Assembly: GCF_934560975.1 (NCBI RefSeq)
Contig: NZ_CAKTFO010000012.1
Coordinates: 17,528 to 81,527, forward strand
Direction of reading: 5' to 3'
DNA from: an uncultured Sphingomonas sp.
Lineage (GTDB): Bacteria > Pseudomonadota > Alphaproteobacteria > Sphingomonadales > Sphingomonadaceae
Length of the DNA: 64,000 nucleotides
The first letter of the stretch is position 1, and every line of letters begins with the position of its first letter. The notes beneath the pieces are model-generated. The model did no database searches. It was not told the DNA's origin and worked only from the letters and a program-made list of their open reading frames with translations. Positions 1 to 8,123 of the stretch are shown one piece after another. The position numbers and the translations under genes were made by a program.

Positions 1-1240
1 GCAGGATCTCGCCCGATCCTTCCACGTCCGTGTTGAGCAGCGATCGCGGCGTCGACAGATCGGGAAAGCGGCCGGTGCGGAAGCCCGGGAGGTCCGCCCA
101 GAAGCCGGGATCCTCGCTGCCCAGGCGCCACAAGGCCACCGCGCCGACACCCAGCTGCTTGAGCGCGTTCAGCTCGTTCCAGCTGGCGGCGGCATCCAGC
201 ATCCAGATCGTGTGACGCACCCCGTTTTCGTCATAGGCGAAGCCGGCATTGCCGCGCGAGGTGAAGGCGATCGCCGCATCGCTGTCATGTGCGGCAAGCC
301 ACGCATCCTCGATCGACAGGGCGCTGGTCTCGTCGCCATGCCAGTCATAGGCATAGTTGCCGAGCGCCACGACCAGCTTGTCGCGCCCCACGACCCGCAC
401 CGCCTGCTGCACCTGATCCACGAACCAGGACTGCTCCGCGATCGGCCCGGCGTTGCCGCCCTCCCAATGCTGGTCATAGGCCATGAAGATCAGGCGGTCC
501 GCGCGCGCCGCAATGGCGGCGAGCGGCCAGGTCTCGTCCGCTGCCGGGGCAGTCACGGCGATCAGTGCGCCCTTGGGCAAGGCGCGGCGCAGGTCGGTGA
601 GGAAGCGGATGTAATCGCGCATTGCATTGGCGGGCAGCGATTCGAAATCCATCACCAATCCGGCCTGATGCCGTTCGGCCACCATCGCGCCGAGCCGCCC
701 GGCCAGGCGCCGCCGCGCGGCGGGATCGTGCAGCAGCCCCGCCGCGCCCGCGCCGTCCCACGTCTCGCCGGCAAAGTTCTGCACCATCGGCAGCACCTTG
801 GGCGCATGCGGCAGGGCCGCCATCATGTGATCGAACACGGGAGCCTGCGCGATCTGGAGCCGGTGCTGCGGCCCCTGCACGGACACCAGCGCGGGCACCA
901 CCCAATCGAGCGCACCGGCATGCTGACGCAGCGAGGTCAGGCTGGCATCGTCGTCGGGCACGAAGAAGCCGATGCTGAGCGGCTTGTGCGGATCGGGCGC
1001 GCTGTGACGCGGCAACCAACCCGCCAGCCCCTTCCCCCCACCGATCCCGCCCAGCACGGAGGCGCGACGATGCGGGAACGGCAAGGCCAAATCACGCCCG
1101 CGCGGCACCGCCAGCAAGGTGCTGGCAAAGGCAAGCGCGGCAAGCAGGATCGCCACCAGCAACAGGCCGACGATCCGCTTGGACCAGCGGCTGCGTCGTC
1201 CGGTCGGGTCGAAAAAGACCGGAATGGTGTGAAGGCTCAT
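1..1240 (-). CDS. Membrane-anchored GH18-domain protein, N-terminal part, cut by the left edge (probable GH18/deacetylase/GT2 fusion)
   Basis: Translating the minus strand from the ATG ending at 1240 gives 413 codons open to the window edge. A cytoplasmic N-terminus (about 22 residues) leads into one membrane segment (about 23-43), then a GH18-like barrel. GH18 features are the beta-4 motif VMDFE at 196-200, MAYDQHW further on, and an ALWRLGSEDPGFW beta-8 motif. In sphingomonads this start (cytoplasmic FDPTGRR, then TM) usually belongs to large fusions of GH18, polysaccharide deacetylase and family 2 glycosyltransferase; that part is recalled and lies outside the window. A GGGGAG ribosome site lies 10 bases upstream. 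It diverges from glmS, whose product feeds UDP-GlcNAc synthesis, consistent with a GlcNAc-polymer role. Confidence 0.8.
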   Translation of the reverse strand, partial: MSLHTIPVFFDPTGRRSRWSKRIVGLLLVAILLAALAFASTLLAVPRGRDLALPFPHRRASVLGGIGGGKGLAGWLPRHSAPDPHKPLSIGFFVPDDDASLTSLRQHAGALDWVVPALVSVQGPQHRLQIAQAPVFDHMMAALPHAPKVLPMVQNFAGETWDGAGAAGLLHDPAARRRLAGRLGAMVAERHQAGLVMDFESLPANAMRDYIRFLTDLRRALPKGALIAVTAPAADETWPLAAIAARADRLIFMAYDQHWEGGNAGPIAEQSWFVDQVQQAVRVVGRDKLVVALGNYAYDWHGDETSALSIEDAWLAAHDSDAAIAFTSRGNAGFAYDENGVRHTIWMLDAAASWNELNALKQLGVGAVALWRLGSEDPGFWADLPGFRTGRFPDLSTPRSLLNTDVEGSGEIL

Positions 1241-1314
1241 GGCAGACGGGCTCCCCGCCGGGCAGCCCGGCACGGATGGCCGTTTATGCCGGGTGACATG
1301 AGACAAGGCTGAGC

Positions 1315-1373
1315 GGCACCTTAAATCCCTGTCATGTTCACCGCGCCGCACCCTTACCCATCCGTAAGGTGCC
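1315..1373. promoter_or_regulatory. Long-range inverted repeat in the glmS leader / divergent promoter region
   Basis: Perfect 9-base arms, GGCACCTTA at 1315-1323 and TAAGGTGCC at 1365-1373, are separated by 41 bases. They lie in the 223-base gap between the GH18 gene and glmS. The arms could fold in a glmS leader RNA or be two half-sites for a regulator. No glmS ribozyme core (known in Gram-positives) was recognised. Function is inferred only from position and symmetry. Confidence 0.35.
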
Positions 1374-1463
1374 GGTCAGCGCGCGGAGATGTGCCGCCCG
1401 GCAGATGCGCAACGATGGCGCCGGGCGTTCCGGCGGCCAGGCAGAACGGGAACGGACGTCACC

Positions 1464-3287
1464 ATGTGCGGAATTGTCGGCATCGTCGGGCAGGAACCCG
1501 TATCCGAACGGCTGTTGCAGGCGCTGAAGCGACTGGAATATCGCGGCTATGACTCGGCCGGCATCGCTACCCTGAGCGGCGGGGCCGTGTGCCGCCGGCG
1601 GGCTGAGGGCAAGCTGGCCCATCTGGAAGCCGTGCTGCGCGACGATCCGCTGCCGGGTGCGGTCGGTATCGCCCACACCCGCTGGGCCACCCATGGCGCG
1701 CCCACCACGTCCAACGCGCACCCCCATGCGACCGCGCATGTCGCCGTCGTCCACAACGGCATCATCGAGAACTTCAAGCCGCTGCGCGACATGCTGGAAG
1801 CGCGCGGTCGCGTCTTCGAAAGCGAGACCGATACGGAGGTGGTGGCGCACCTGCTGAGCGAGCGGGTCGAGGCCGGCGACGATCCGGTCACGGCGGTGCG
1901 CGCCGTGCTGCCGCAGCTGACCGGAGCCTTTGCCCTTGCGATCCTGTTCCGCGACGCGCCCGATCTGCTGATCGGCGCCCGGCGCGGATCGCCCCTGGTG
2001 ATCGGTTATGGCGAGGAGGAATCCTATCTCGGCTCCGACGCGCTGGCGCTGGCGCCGCTGACCCGGCGCATCGCCTATCTGGAGGAAGGCGACTGGGTCG
2101 TGCTCGGCCGCGACGGGACGCAGGTCTATGACGAAAGCGGCACGGCCGTGGAGCGCGCGATCGTGGATTCGGGCGTGGCCGAACAGACGATCGACAAAGG
2201 CAGCTTCGCCCATTTCATGCTGAAGGAGATCCACGAGCAGCCGGTGGCGGTCGCCCAGACGCTGAAAAGCTATCTGCGCCGCCTTGAAGAGCAGGTGTCC
2301 CTGCCCGTACCGGACTTCGACCTCGGCAGCATCCGCCGCGTCACCATCGTGGCATGCGGCACCAGCTTCTACGCGGGCATGGTCGCGCGTTACTGGTTTG
2401 AGCAATTCGCCCATGTGCCCGTCGACCTGGATGTCGCCAGCGAGTTTCGCTACCGCGCACCCATCATGGAGCCGGGCGGGCTGGCGCTGTTCATCAGCCA
2501 GTCGGGCGAAACCGCCGACACGCTCGCCGCGCTCCGCCATGCGCAGGGCGAAGGGCAGCGTATCGCGGCGGTGGTGAACGTGCCCACCAGCACCATGGCA
2601 CGCGAGGCGGATCTGCTGCTGCCGACCAATGCCGGACCGGAAATCGGGGTGGCATCGACCAAGGCCTTCACCTGCCAGCTGGCCGTGCTGGCGGCGTTCG
2701 CCGTTAACCTCGCCCGTGCATGCGGCCGTTTGAGCGCGGTCGCCGAACGCGACATCGTCCGTCACCTGAGCGAGGCGCCGGCCGCAATCAACGCCGCTCT
2801 GGCCTATGAAGGCAGCGTGCGGGCGGTGGCGGAGACCATCGCGGACGCCCGCGACGTGCTGTATCTCGGCCGCGGCACCGACTATCCCCTGGCGCTGGAA
2901 GGCGCGCTGAAGCTGAAGGAGATCAGCTACATCCATGCCGAGGGCTATGCCGCCGGCGAGATGAAGCATGGTCCGATCGCGCTGATCGACCCGGCCGTGC
3001 CGGTGATCGTGATCGCGCCGTCCGGCCCCCTGTTCGACAAGACCATCAGCAACATGCAGGAGGTGCGCGCACGCGGCGGGCGGGTGGTACTGATCAGCGA
3101 CTATGACGGCATCGCCCAGGCCGGCGAAGGCTGCGCGGCGACCATCACCATGCCCAAGGTGCACCCGCTGATCGCGCCGTTGGTCTATGCGGTGCCGATC
3201 CAGTTGCTGGCATACCATGTCGCGCTGGCCAAGGGCACGGACGTCGATCAGCCGCGCAACCTAGCCAAGTCGGTCACGGTGGAATGA
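1464..3287 (+). CDS. glmS: Glutamine--fructose-6-phosphate aminotransferase (isomerizing)
   Basis: A 607-residue protein makes glucosamine-6-phosphate from fructose-6-phosphate and glutamine, the entry step to UDP-GlcNAc for peptidoglycan, LPS and other amino-sugar polymers. It starts MCGIVGIVG, exposing the catalytic Cys2 of the Ntn-type glutaminase domain (about 1-220). Two SIS sugar-isomerase domains follow; ACGTS lies at 297-301, and the C-terminus is the family-typical KSVTVE. An in-frame ATG further upstream would add 25 residues before Cys2 and would block maturation, so the ATG at 1464 is chosen. Length is normal for the family. It diverges from the GH18 gene and converges with the small gene at 3319-3513. 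Confidence 0.97.
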   Translation: MCGIVGIVGQEPVSERLLQALKRLEYRGYDSAGIATLSGGAVCRRRAEGKLAHLEAVLRDDPLPGAVGIAHTRWATHGAPTTSNAHPHATAHVAVVHNGIIENFKPLRDMLEARGRVFESETDTEVVAHLLSERVEAGDDPVTAVRAVLPQLTGAFALAILFRDAPDLLIGARRGSPLVIGYGEEESYLGSDALALAPLTRRIAYLEEGDWVVLGRDGTQVYDESGTAVERAIVDSGVAEQTIDKGSFAHFMLKEIHEQPVAVAQTLKSYLRRLEEQVSLPVPDFDLGSIRRVTIVACGTSFYAGMVARYWFEQFAHVPVDLDVASEFRYRAPIMEPGGLALFISQSGETADTLAALRHAQGEGQRIAAVVNVPTSTMAREADLLLPTNAGPEIGVASTKAFTCQLAVLAAFAVNLARACGRLSAVAERDIVRHLSEAPAAINAALAYEGSVRAVAETIADARDVLYLGRGTDYPLALEGALKLKEISYIHAEGYAAGEMKHGPIALIDPAVPVIVIAPSGPLFDKTISNMQEVRARGGRVVLISDYDGIAQAGEGCAATITMPKVHPLIAPLVYAVPIQLLAYHVALAKGTDVDQPRNLAKSVTVE

Positions 3288-3296
3288 GCGAAGGCG

Positions 3297-3328
3297 GATG
3301 GGCTGGCGGTGCGCCGCGTCAGCCCATC
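3297..3328. terminator. Stem-loop between convergent glmS and the small Cys-rich gene
   Basis: A perfect 9-bp stem, GATGGGCTG at 3297-3305 with CAGCCCATC at 3320-3328, encloses a GC-rich loop that can itself pair. It begins 10 bases after the glmS stop and overlaps the last codons of the minus-strand gene. There is no long T tract on the plus side, so termination is inferred from place and stem strength. Confidence 0.5.
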
Positions 3329-3513
3329 AGGCCCGATCGGTACCAGCGACGCAGCGTCGGCAGGCGGCGCAGTTCGCATCCGCAGCGGCGGCAACGGGAT
3401 TGCTGCACGCCCGCATTGTCCACGGTGATCCGGTGTGAGGGAAGGTGACGATCGGCCGCGCACGGGGGCTGTTCCTCCGGGCGTGGGGCGGTGGTGGCGG
3501 ATGGTGCAAGCAT
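3319..3513 (-). CDS. Small Cys-rich conserved-looking protein (64 aa)
   Basis: This minus-strand reading frame of 64 residues starts at ATG 3513 with GGGAG seven bases upstream. The C-terminal half has a CRRCGC cluster (C41, C44, C46) followed by a basic and aromatic tail, LRRWYRSGLMG. I recall similar short proteins with HRI-VDN and CxxCxC segments in sphingomonads but know no function. The cluster could hold a metal, probably with a partner because only three cysteines are grouped (C18 is a fourth). It stands alone between convergent glmS and the divergent PDZ operon. The good ribosome site and the tail support a real gene. Confidence 0.6.
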   Translation of the reverse strand: MLAPSATTAPRPEEQPPCAADRHLPSHRITVDNAGVQQSRCRRCGCELRRLPTLRRWYRSGLMG

Positions 3514-3702
3514 GTTGGTCTCCCGGTGATCGGGACCATGCCCGCCGCCACGCTGCCGCACGCTGGCCAATTCATGAACAAGCCGACACACTTCGCCCAA
3601 GCCGAAACATGAGCAAACCTTCATCTTGCGCTCACCCTGCCAACAGGCGGCGATGGGTAACTTGGGCCTCCATGATCGAGCGCAAACGGAGCCGGTGACG
3701 TC

Positions 3703-4083
3703 GTGAGCCAGATGCGGGTCATCCGCCACATTGCAGTGGTCATCATCCTTCTTGCCGGGATCTGCACCATCCTGTCGCTGCGTCTCGTACGGAGCGGCCG
3801 GGACGGGTCGCCCCACCCGGCCGAAAGCATGGGCGCGGTACTGGCGCCTTCGGTTCAGCCGCCGATGCTGGTGGTGGACAGTTTGCGCGTCGGGGGCGCC
3901 GCCGAGCAGGCAGGCCTGCGCGTGGGCGACCTGATCGAAACGGTGGATGGCGACAGCGTGCCCTCGCTTGCCGCGGCCGATCAGGCGCTGGCCGGTCGCG
4001 GCCCGCTCGACATTCACGTCCGGCGCGGCAAGGATGAGGTGGACATCAGCATCGTCACGGACAAGGACAGGCCACGTGAGTAA
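3703..4083 (+). CDS. Membrane-anchored single PDZ-domain protein upstream of a two-component system
   Basis: A 126-residue protein starts with GTG at 3703 (an ATG at 3712 is the alternative). One N-terminal membrane segment (about 8-26) precedes a short linker and a PDZ-like domain (about 50-120). The ligand-loop region reads VVDSLRVGGAAEQAGLRVGD, typical of HtrA/GspC-type PDZ domains. No protease or other domain is present. Its last 8 bases overlap the response regulator start, so the three genes are translationally coupled. A periplasmic peptide sensor or adaptor role for the kinase is inferred. PDZ-like proteins encoded with a regulator and sensor are unusual. Confidence 0.8.
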   Translation: MSQMRVIRHIAVVIILLAGICTILSLRLVRSGRDGSPHPAESMGAVLAPSVQPPMLVVDSLRVGGAAEQAGLRVGDLIETVDGDSVPSLAAADQALAGRGPLDIHVRRGKDEVDISIVTDKDRPRE

Positions 4084-4765
4084 CCGCATCCTGCTGATCG
4101 AGGACGACGCCGCCACCGCCGACTTCATCGCCAAGGGGCTGGGCGAGGAAGGCTTCACCGTCGATCGTGTCGACAATGGCCGCGACGGCCTGTTCCACGC
4201 GACGGACGGCGGCTATGACTGCATCATTCTCGACCGCATGTTGCCCGGCATCGACGGCATGGGCGTGTTGGGCGGAATGCGCGCGGCGGGCGTCGCGACG
4301 CCGGTGATCGTGCTGTCGGCGCTCGGCTCGGTCGAGGACCGGATCAAGGGGCTGACCAGCGGCTCCGACGATTACCTGACCAAGCCTTTCGCCTTTGCCG
4401 AACTGCTCGCCCGCATACGGCTGCTGATCAAGCGCGGGTCCGCCGCCACGGCCGCGCCGGAAACGGTGCTGCGCTGCCAGGATTTGGAAATAGACCTGCT
4501 TGCCCGCCGGGTGAAGCGGGCCGGGCGCGCCATCGAGTTGCAGCCGCGCGAGTTCCGGCTGCTGGAATATCTGCTGCGCCATGCCGAACAGGTGGTGACG
4601 CGAACCATGCTGCTGGAAGGCGTATGGGATTACCATTTCGATCCTGGCACCAACGTAATCGACGTGCATATCAGCCGGCTGCGCAAGAAGGTGGACGAAG
4701 GGTTCGGATCCCCCCTGCTGCATACGGTGCGCGGGGTCGGCTATCGGCTGGGCAAGGCGGGCTGA
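4076..4765 (+). CDS. OmpR/PhoB-family response regulator
   Basis: A 229-residue regulator starts with GTG at 4076. The receiver domain (about 1-118) has the acidic pair E9-D10-D11, the phosphoacceptor D53 in ILDRMLPG, and the conserved Lys in YLTKPF. A winged-helix trans_reg_C domain (about 130-225) ends in HISRLRKKVD and TVRGVGYRL. The gene overlaps the PDZ gene before it and its TGA overlaps the kinase ATG (TGATG), so it is the middle gene of a tight operon. The closest recalled architecture is the CzcR/QseB/PmrA type. The target signal is not visible. Confidence 0.95.
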   Translation: MSNRILLIEDDAATADFIAKGLGEEGFTVDRVDNGRDGLFHATDGGYDCIILDRMLPGIDGMGVLGGMRAAGVATPVIVLSALGSVEDRIKGLTSGSDDYLTKPFAFAELLARIRLLIKRGSAATAAPETVLRCQDLEIDLLARRVKRAGRAIELQPREFRLLEYLLRHAEQVVTRTMLLEGVWDYHFDPGTNVIDVHISRLRKKVDEGFGSPLLHTVRGVGYRLGKAG

Positions 4766-6132
4766 TGTGGCGGTCGACGACGTTCCGGTTCGCGGCACTC
4801 GTCTTTCTGCTGCAGGTGGCGGCGGCGGCGGTCCTGCTGATCGCGCTCGGCGCCATTCTGCGCGGGCAGGTCACGGCCGATGCGTCAAGGACGGCGCAGG
4901 TCCTGCGCGACGACCTTGTCGCCGCATACCGGCAGGCGGGCGCCCCGGCGCTGCGCCAGGCGGTGGAGGAACGGTCGTCGCGGCTGATCACGCCCGACAC
5001 CATCCTGCTGCTGGTGGATGCACAAGGCCGCCGGATTGCCGGCAACCTCGCCACATGGCCGCCCAGCCTTCGCCCCGGCGGACGGGCGGTCAATGTCGAA
5101 CTCTATCGCAAGGGCCATGTCTCGGCGGAGGCGATGCGGGTGCTTGCCACGCAACTGCCGAACGGGCAATGGCTGCTGACCGGCGTTGCCGTCGAGGGTG
5201 AGCGCCACATGCTGCGGCTGTTTGAAAACGCCGCCTTGCTGGCCTTGTCGCTCGGCCTGATCTTCGCGGCCTTTGCCGCATGGGCGGCGACCCGCCTGAT
5301 CGTGACGCGGCTGGACGCCACCCTCGCCACCCTGCGCGGGGCGGCGGCCGGCGATCTCGCCCGGCGGGTCGCGGACGACCGATCGGGCGATGCGTTCGCG
5401 GCGCTGGCGCTGGCGGTCAACCACACGCTGGAACGGGTGGAGACTCTGGTCACCGAACTGAAGATCGCGACCGACGGGCTGGCGCATGATCTGAAATCGC
5501 CGCTGACCCGGTTGCGCGCGGCGCTGGAGCGGAGCGTCACCGTCGCGACCGAGCCTGTGTCGCAGGACGCGCTCGACCGCGCGCTGGCGGAAAGCGACCG
5601 GCTGCTGGCGGTGGTGCAGACCGCCCTGAGCATCAGCCGCGCCGAGGGCGGCATCGGCCGCGACAGTTTCAGGGCCGTAATCCTGGCGGATGAGTTGCGG
5701 GAGATTGCGGAGATATATGGCCCGCTGGTGGAGGATCAGGGACGCGGCATCCGGCTTCGGGTCGACACTCCGGTCAAGGCGGCGGTGCATCGCGAATTGC
5801 TGGCGCAGGCGTTGGGCAACCTGATCGACAATTCGCTGAAATATGGCGGCGGCACGATCACCCTGTCCCTGAAGGCCGACGACCGCTGCATCAGCATCGC
5901 GGTGGCCGACCAGGGCCCGGGTATCCCGGCCGAACGGCGGGACGAGGCGCTGCGCCGGTTCGGACGGCTGGACCAGGCGCGTCGCGGATCGGGCGCGGGC
6001 CTGGGCCTGGCGCTGGTCGCCGCCGTGGCGCGGCTGCACGACGGAGCCCTGGAGCTTGGCGATGCGCGGCCGGGGCTGATCGCCACCCTCAGGTTCCAGC
6101 GCCGCGAGGTGACGGCCGAGCCGGCGGCCTGA
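4765..6132 (+). CDS. Sensor histidine kinase, HAMP-containing, partner of the upstream regulator
   Basis: A 455-residue inner-membrane kinase has TM1 at about 8-30, a periplasmic sensor region of about 120 residues, and TM2 at about 155-178. HAMP follows, then an H-box AHDLKSPLTRLR with phospho-acceptor H241. The HATPase domain has GNLIDNSLKYGGG (N box), ADQGPGIP (G1) and GSGAGLGLAL (G2). The start ATG at 4765 overlaps the regulator stop. Sequence type is like QseC/CzcS. The periplasmic part shows no domain I can name. Confidence 0.95.
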   Translation: MWRSTTFRFAALVFLLQVAAAAVLLIALGAILRGQVTADASRTAQVLRDDLVAAYRQAGAPALRQAVEERSSRLITPDTILLLVDAQGRRIAGNLATWPPSLRPGGRAVNVELYRKGHVSAEAMRVLATQLPNGQWLLTGVAVEGERHMLRLFENAALLALSLGLIFAAFAAWAATRLIVTRLDATLATLRGAAAGDLARRVADDRSGDAFAALALAVNHTLERVETLVTELKIATDGLAHDLKSPLTRLRAALERSVTVATEPVSQDALDRALAESDRLLAVVQTALSISRAEGGIGRDSFRAVILADELREIAEIYGPLVEDQGRGIRLRVDTPVKAAVHRELLAQALGNLIDNSLKYGGGTITLSLKADDRCISIAVADQGPGIPAERRDEALRRFGRLDQARRGSGAGLGLALVAAVARLHDGALELGDARPGLIATLRFQRREVTAEPAA

Positions 6133-6136
6133 TCGG

Positions 6137-7243
6137 TCACTCCCCGCCGAACAGGTCGCGAAAGCGGCGCGGCTGCGAGCGGAGATATTGCGGCGGCGCC
6201 TTCACCTGTGCGCCGAAATGCGCGGCCGCGTGCCACGGCCAACGCGGATCGTAGAGGATGGTGCGGGCCAGCGCGATCATGTCCGCATCGCCCGTGCCGA
6301 CGATCGCCTCCGCCTGGTCGAAGTCGGTGATCAACCCTACCGCGACCACCGGCATCCCGCACGCCTGCTTCACCGCGCGGGCGAGCGGCACCTGGTAGCT
6401 GGGCCCGACCGGTATGTCCTGCCGGGGATCGAGGCCGCCGCTGGACACGTGGATTGCGGCACATCCCCGCGCTTCCAAGGCCTGGGCGAAGGCGATGGTG
6501 CCGCCCACGTCCCAGCCGCTTTCGACCCAGTCGGTGCCAGATACGCGCATGGTGACGCCGCGTTCCGCCGGAAAGGCCGCGCGCACGGCATCGAACACCT
6601 CCAGCGGGAAGCGCATCCGGTTTTCGAGGCTGCCGCCATATTCGTCGTCGCGCTGATTGGACAGCGGCGACAGGAATTGGTGCAGCAGGTAGCCGTGCGC
6701 GCCATGCAGCTGGATCACGTCGATGCCGAGCCGCGCCGACCGCCGCGCCGCATCGGCAAAGGCGTCGCGAATGCGGAGGAGGCTGTCGCGGTCGAGTGCG
6801 GTAGGCGGCACGCTGCCCGTCTCGAACGCAACGGGCGACGGTGCCACGGTCTGCCAGCCATGGGCGTGATCGGGCGGCAGTTGCTTGCCGCCATGCCACG
6901 GCTTGTCGGTCGAGGCCTTGCGCCCGGCATGGGCGAGCTGGATGGCGATCGGCATGTCCGACCAGCGGCGGATGCTGTCCAGCACGCGGCCCATCGCGGC
7001 CTCCGTCCTGTCGTCCCACAGGCCGACATCGGCATAGGTGATGCGCCCTTCCGGCACCACGGCGGTGGCCTCGATCGTCAGCAGCGCCGCGCCGGACAGC
7101 GCCAATTGGCCGAGGTGGATCAGGTGCCAGTCGGTCATGCAGCCGTCTTCGGCCGAATATTGGCACATGGGCGCGATCACGATGCGGTTATCCAGCCGCC
7201 GCCCGCCAAGCTCCAGCGGGCTGAACAGAGCCGGGCCGCTCAT
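6137..7243 (-). CDS. Old-yellow-enzyme family NADH:flavin oxidoreductase (YqjM/NamA type)
   Basis: A 368-residue FMN TIM barrel is expected to reduce activated C=C bonds of enones with NAD(P)H. Features of the YqjM subgroup are C27 in APMCQYS, IQLAHAGRKAS, and HGAHGYLLHQFLSP, where H180 and H183 bind the substrate oxyanion and Y185 donates the proton. Later, GGSLENRMRF contributes to phosphate binding. The ATG overlaps the upstream SDR stop (ATGA), so both are cotranscribed. The pair may serve xenobiotic or lipid-aldehyde detoxification, which is inference. Confidence 0.93.
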   Translation of the reverse strand: MSGPALFSPLELGGRRLDNRIVIAPMCQYSAEDGCMTDWHLIHLGQLALSGAALLTIEATAVVPEGRITYADVGLWDDRTEAAMGRVLDSIRRWSDMPIAIQLAHAGRKASTDKPWHGGKQLPPDHAHGWQTVAPSPVAFETGSVPPTALDRDSLLRIRDAFADAARRSARLGIDVIQLHGAHGYLLHQFLSPLSNQRDDEYGGSLENRMRFPLEVFDAVRAAFPAERGVTMRVSGTDWVESGWDVGGTIAFAQALEARGCAAIHVSSGGLDPRQDIPVGPSYQVPLARAVKQACGMPVVAVGLITDFDQAEAIVGTGDADMIALARTILYDPRWPWHAAAHFGAQVKAPPQYLRSQPRRFRDLFGGE

Positions 7244-7977
7244 GGCTGCACCTGCCGGACCGGGCGGACCAGGATTTCCTCCACCAGCACGCGCGGCGGC
7301 TGGGCGAAGCTATAGACCAACGCCTGGGCAATATCCTCGGCGTGGAGGGCATCCAGGCTCTCGCGGCGCTGACGCATGGTGTCATCGGGTACGTTGTGGC
7401 CCCATTCGGTCCACACCGCGCCCGGTTCGATCACGGACACGCGAATACCGTCGGGGCCCAGTTCCTTGCGCAGCGCATCGTGGAAGCCGACCACCGCGAA
7501 CTTGGTGGCGTTGTAGACCGACCAGCCCTCGATCCCGTAGCGTCCGCCCACGCTGGACACGGACGAGATCATGGCCCCTTCGCGGCCGCGCATCAGCGGG
7601 ATGGCGGCATGGGTGCAGTTGAGGACGCCGTAGAGATTGGCGTCGATCTGCGTTCGCCAGTCCTCCGGCCTGCTGTCCGCGAACGGGCCGTTGATGCCCA
7701 GCCCGGCATTGTTGAACAGCAGATCGAGCCCGCCGAAACGACCGCGCACCTGATCGAACAGGGCGGTCACCTGGCCCATGTCGCCAACGTCGCAGGCGAT
7801 TGCGAACGCGCTTTCCGTACCTAATTCCCGCGCCATCGCCTCGATCCGGTCCAGCCGCCGCGCGGCCAGCACCACCCGCACGCCCTCTTCCACCAGCAGG
7901 CGGGCGGACGCCTCACCGATGCCGCTGGATGCGCCGGTGACGACCGCCACCTTGCCTGCCAGGTCCTGCATCTTCAT
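7240..7977 (-). CDS. Short-chain dehydrogenase/reductase (classical SDR)
   Basis: A 245-residue NAD(P)-dependent oxidoreductase has TGASSGIG at 14-21 (cofactor loop), NNAG at 89-92, a Ser-rich stretch near 138-142 with the catalytic Ser, and YNATK at 155-159. An Arg pair after beta-2 (AARR) favours NADPH. The chosen ATG at 7977 has GGGAG eight bases upstream; the ATG at 7983 would lie too close to it. The stop overlaps the OYE start by four bases. Substrate is not predictable. A 146-base gap separates it from the GH43 stop upstream. Confidence 0.92.
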   Translation of the reverse strand: MKMQDLAGKVAVVTGASSGIGEASARLLVEEGVRVVLAARRLDRIEAMARELGTESAFAIACDVGDMGQVTALFDQVRGRFGGLDLLFNNAGLGINGPFADSRPEDWRTQIDANLYGVLNCTHAAIPLMRGREGAMISSVSSVGGRYGIEGWSVYNATKFAVVGFHDALRKELGPDGIRVSVIEPGAVWTEWGHNVPDDTMRQRRESLDALHAEDIAQALVYSFAQPPRVLVEEILVRPVRQVQP

Positions 7978-8123
7978 GCCCATGTCTCCCGGAGAATGCC
8001 GTCGCGTGCCGCGCATGCGTCTGGTATCCCTCCGTAAACGCGTGCCGCGCCATCGGGTTCGATCGTTTTTGCCGGATCGGGCAACTGGTTCATCGCCGGG
8101 AGGCGGAACGAGCCGCCTTTCGC

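Noticed and set aside
1315..1463. glmS ribozyme/riboswitch
   Set aside because: The known ribozyme core was not recognised and is typical of Gram-positives; only an inverted repeat is seen.
1338..3218. Antisense open frame of about 626 codons over glmS
   Set aside because: Composition rich in Arg, His, Gln and no known motif; glmS on the other strand is unambiguous.
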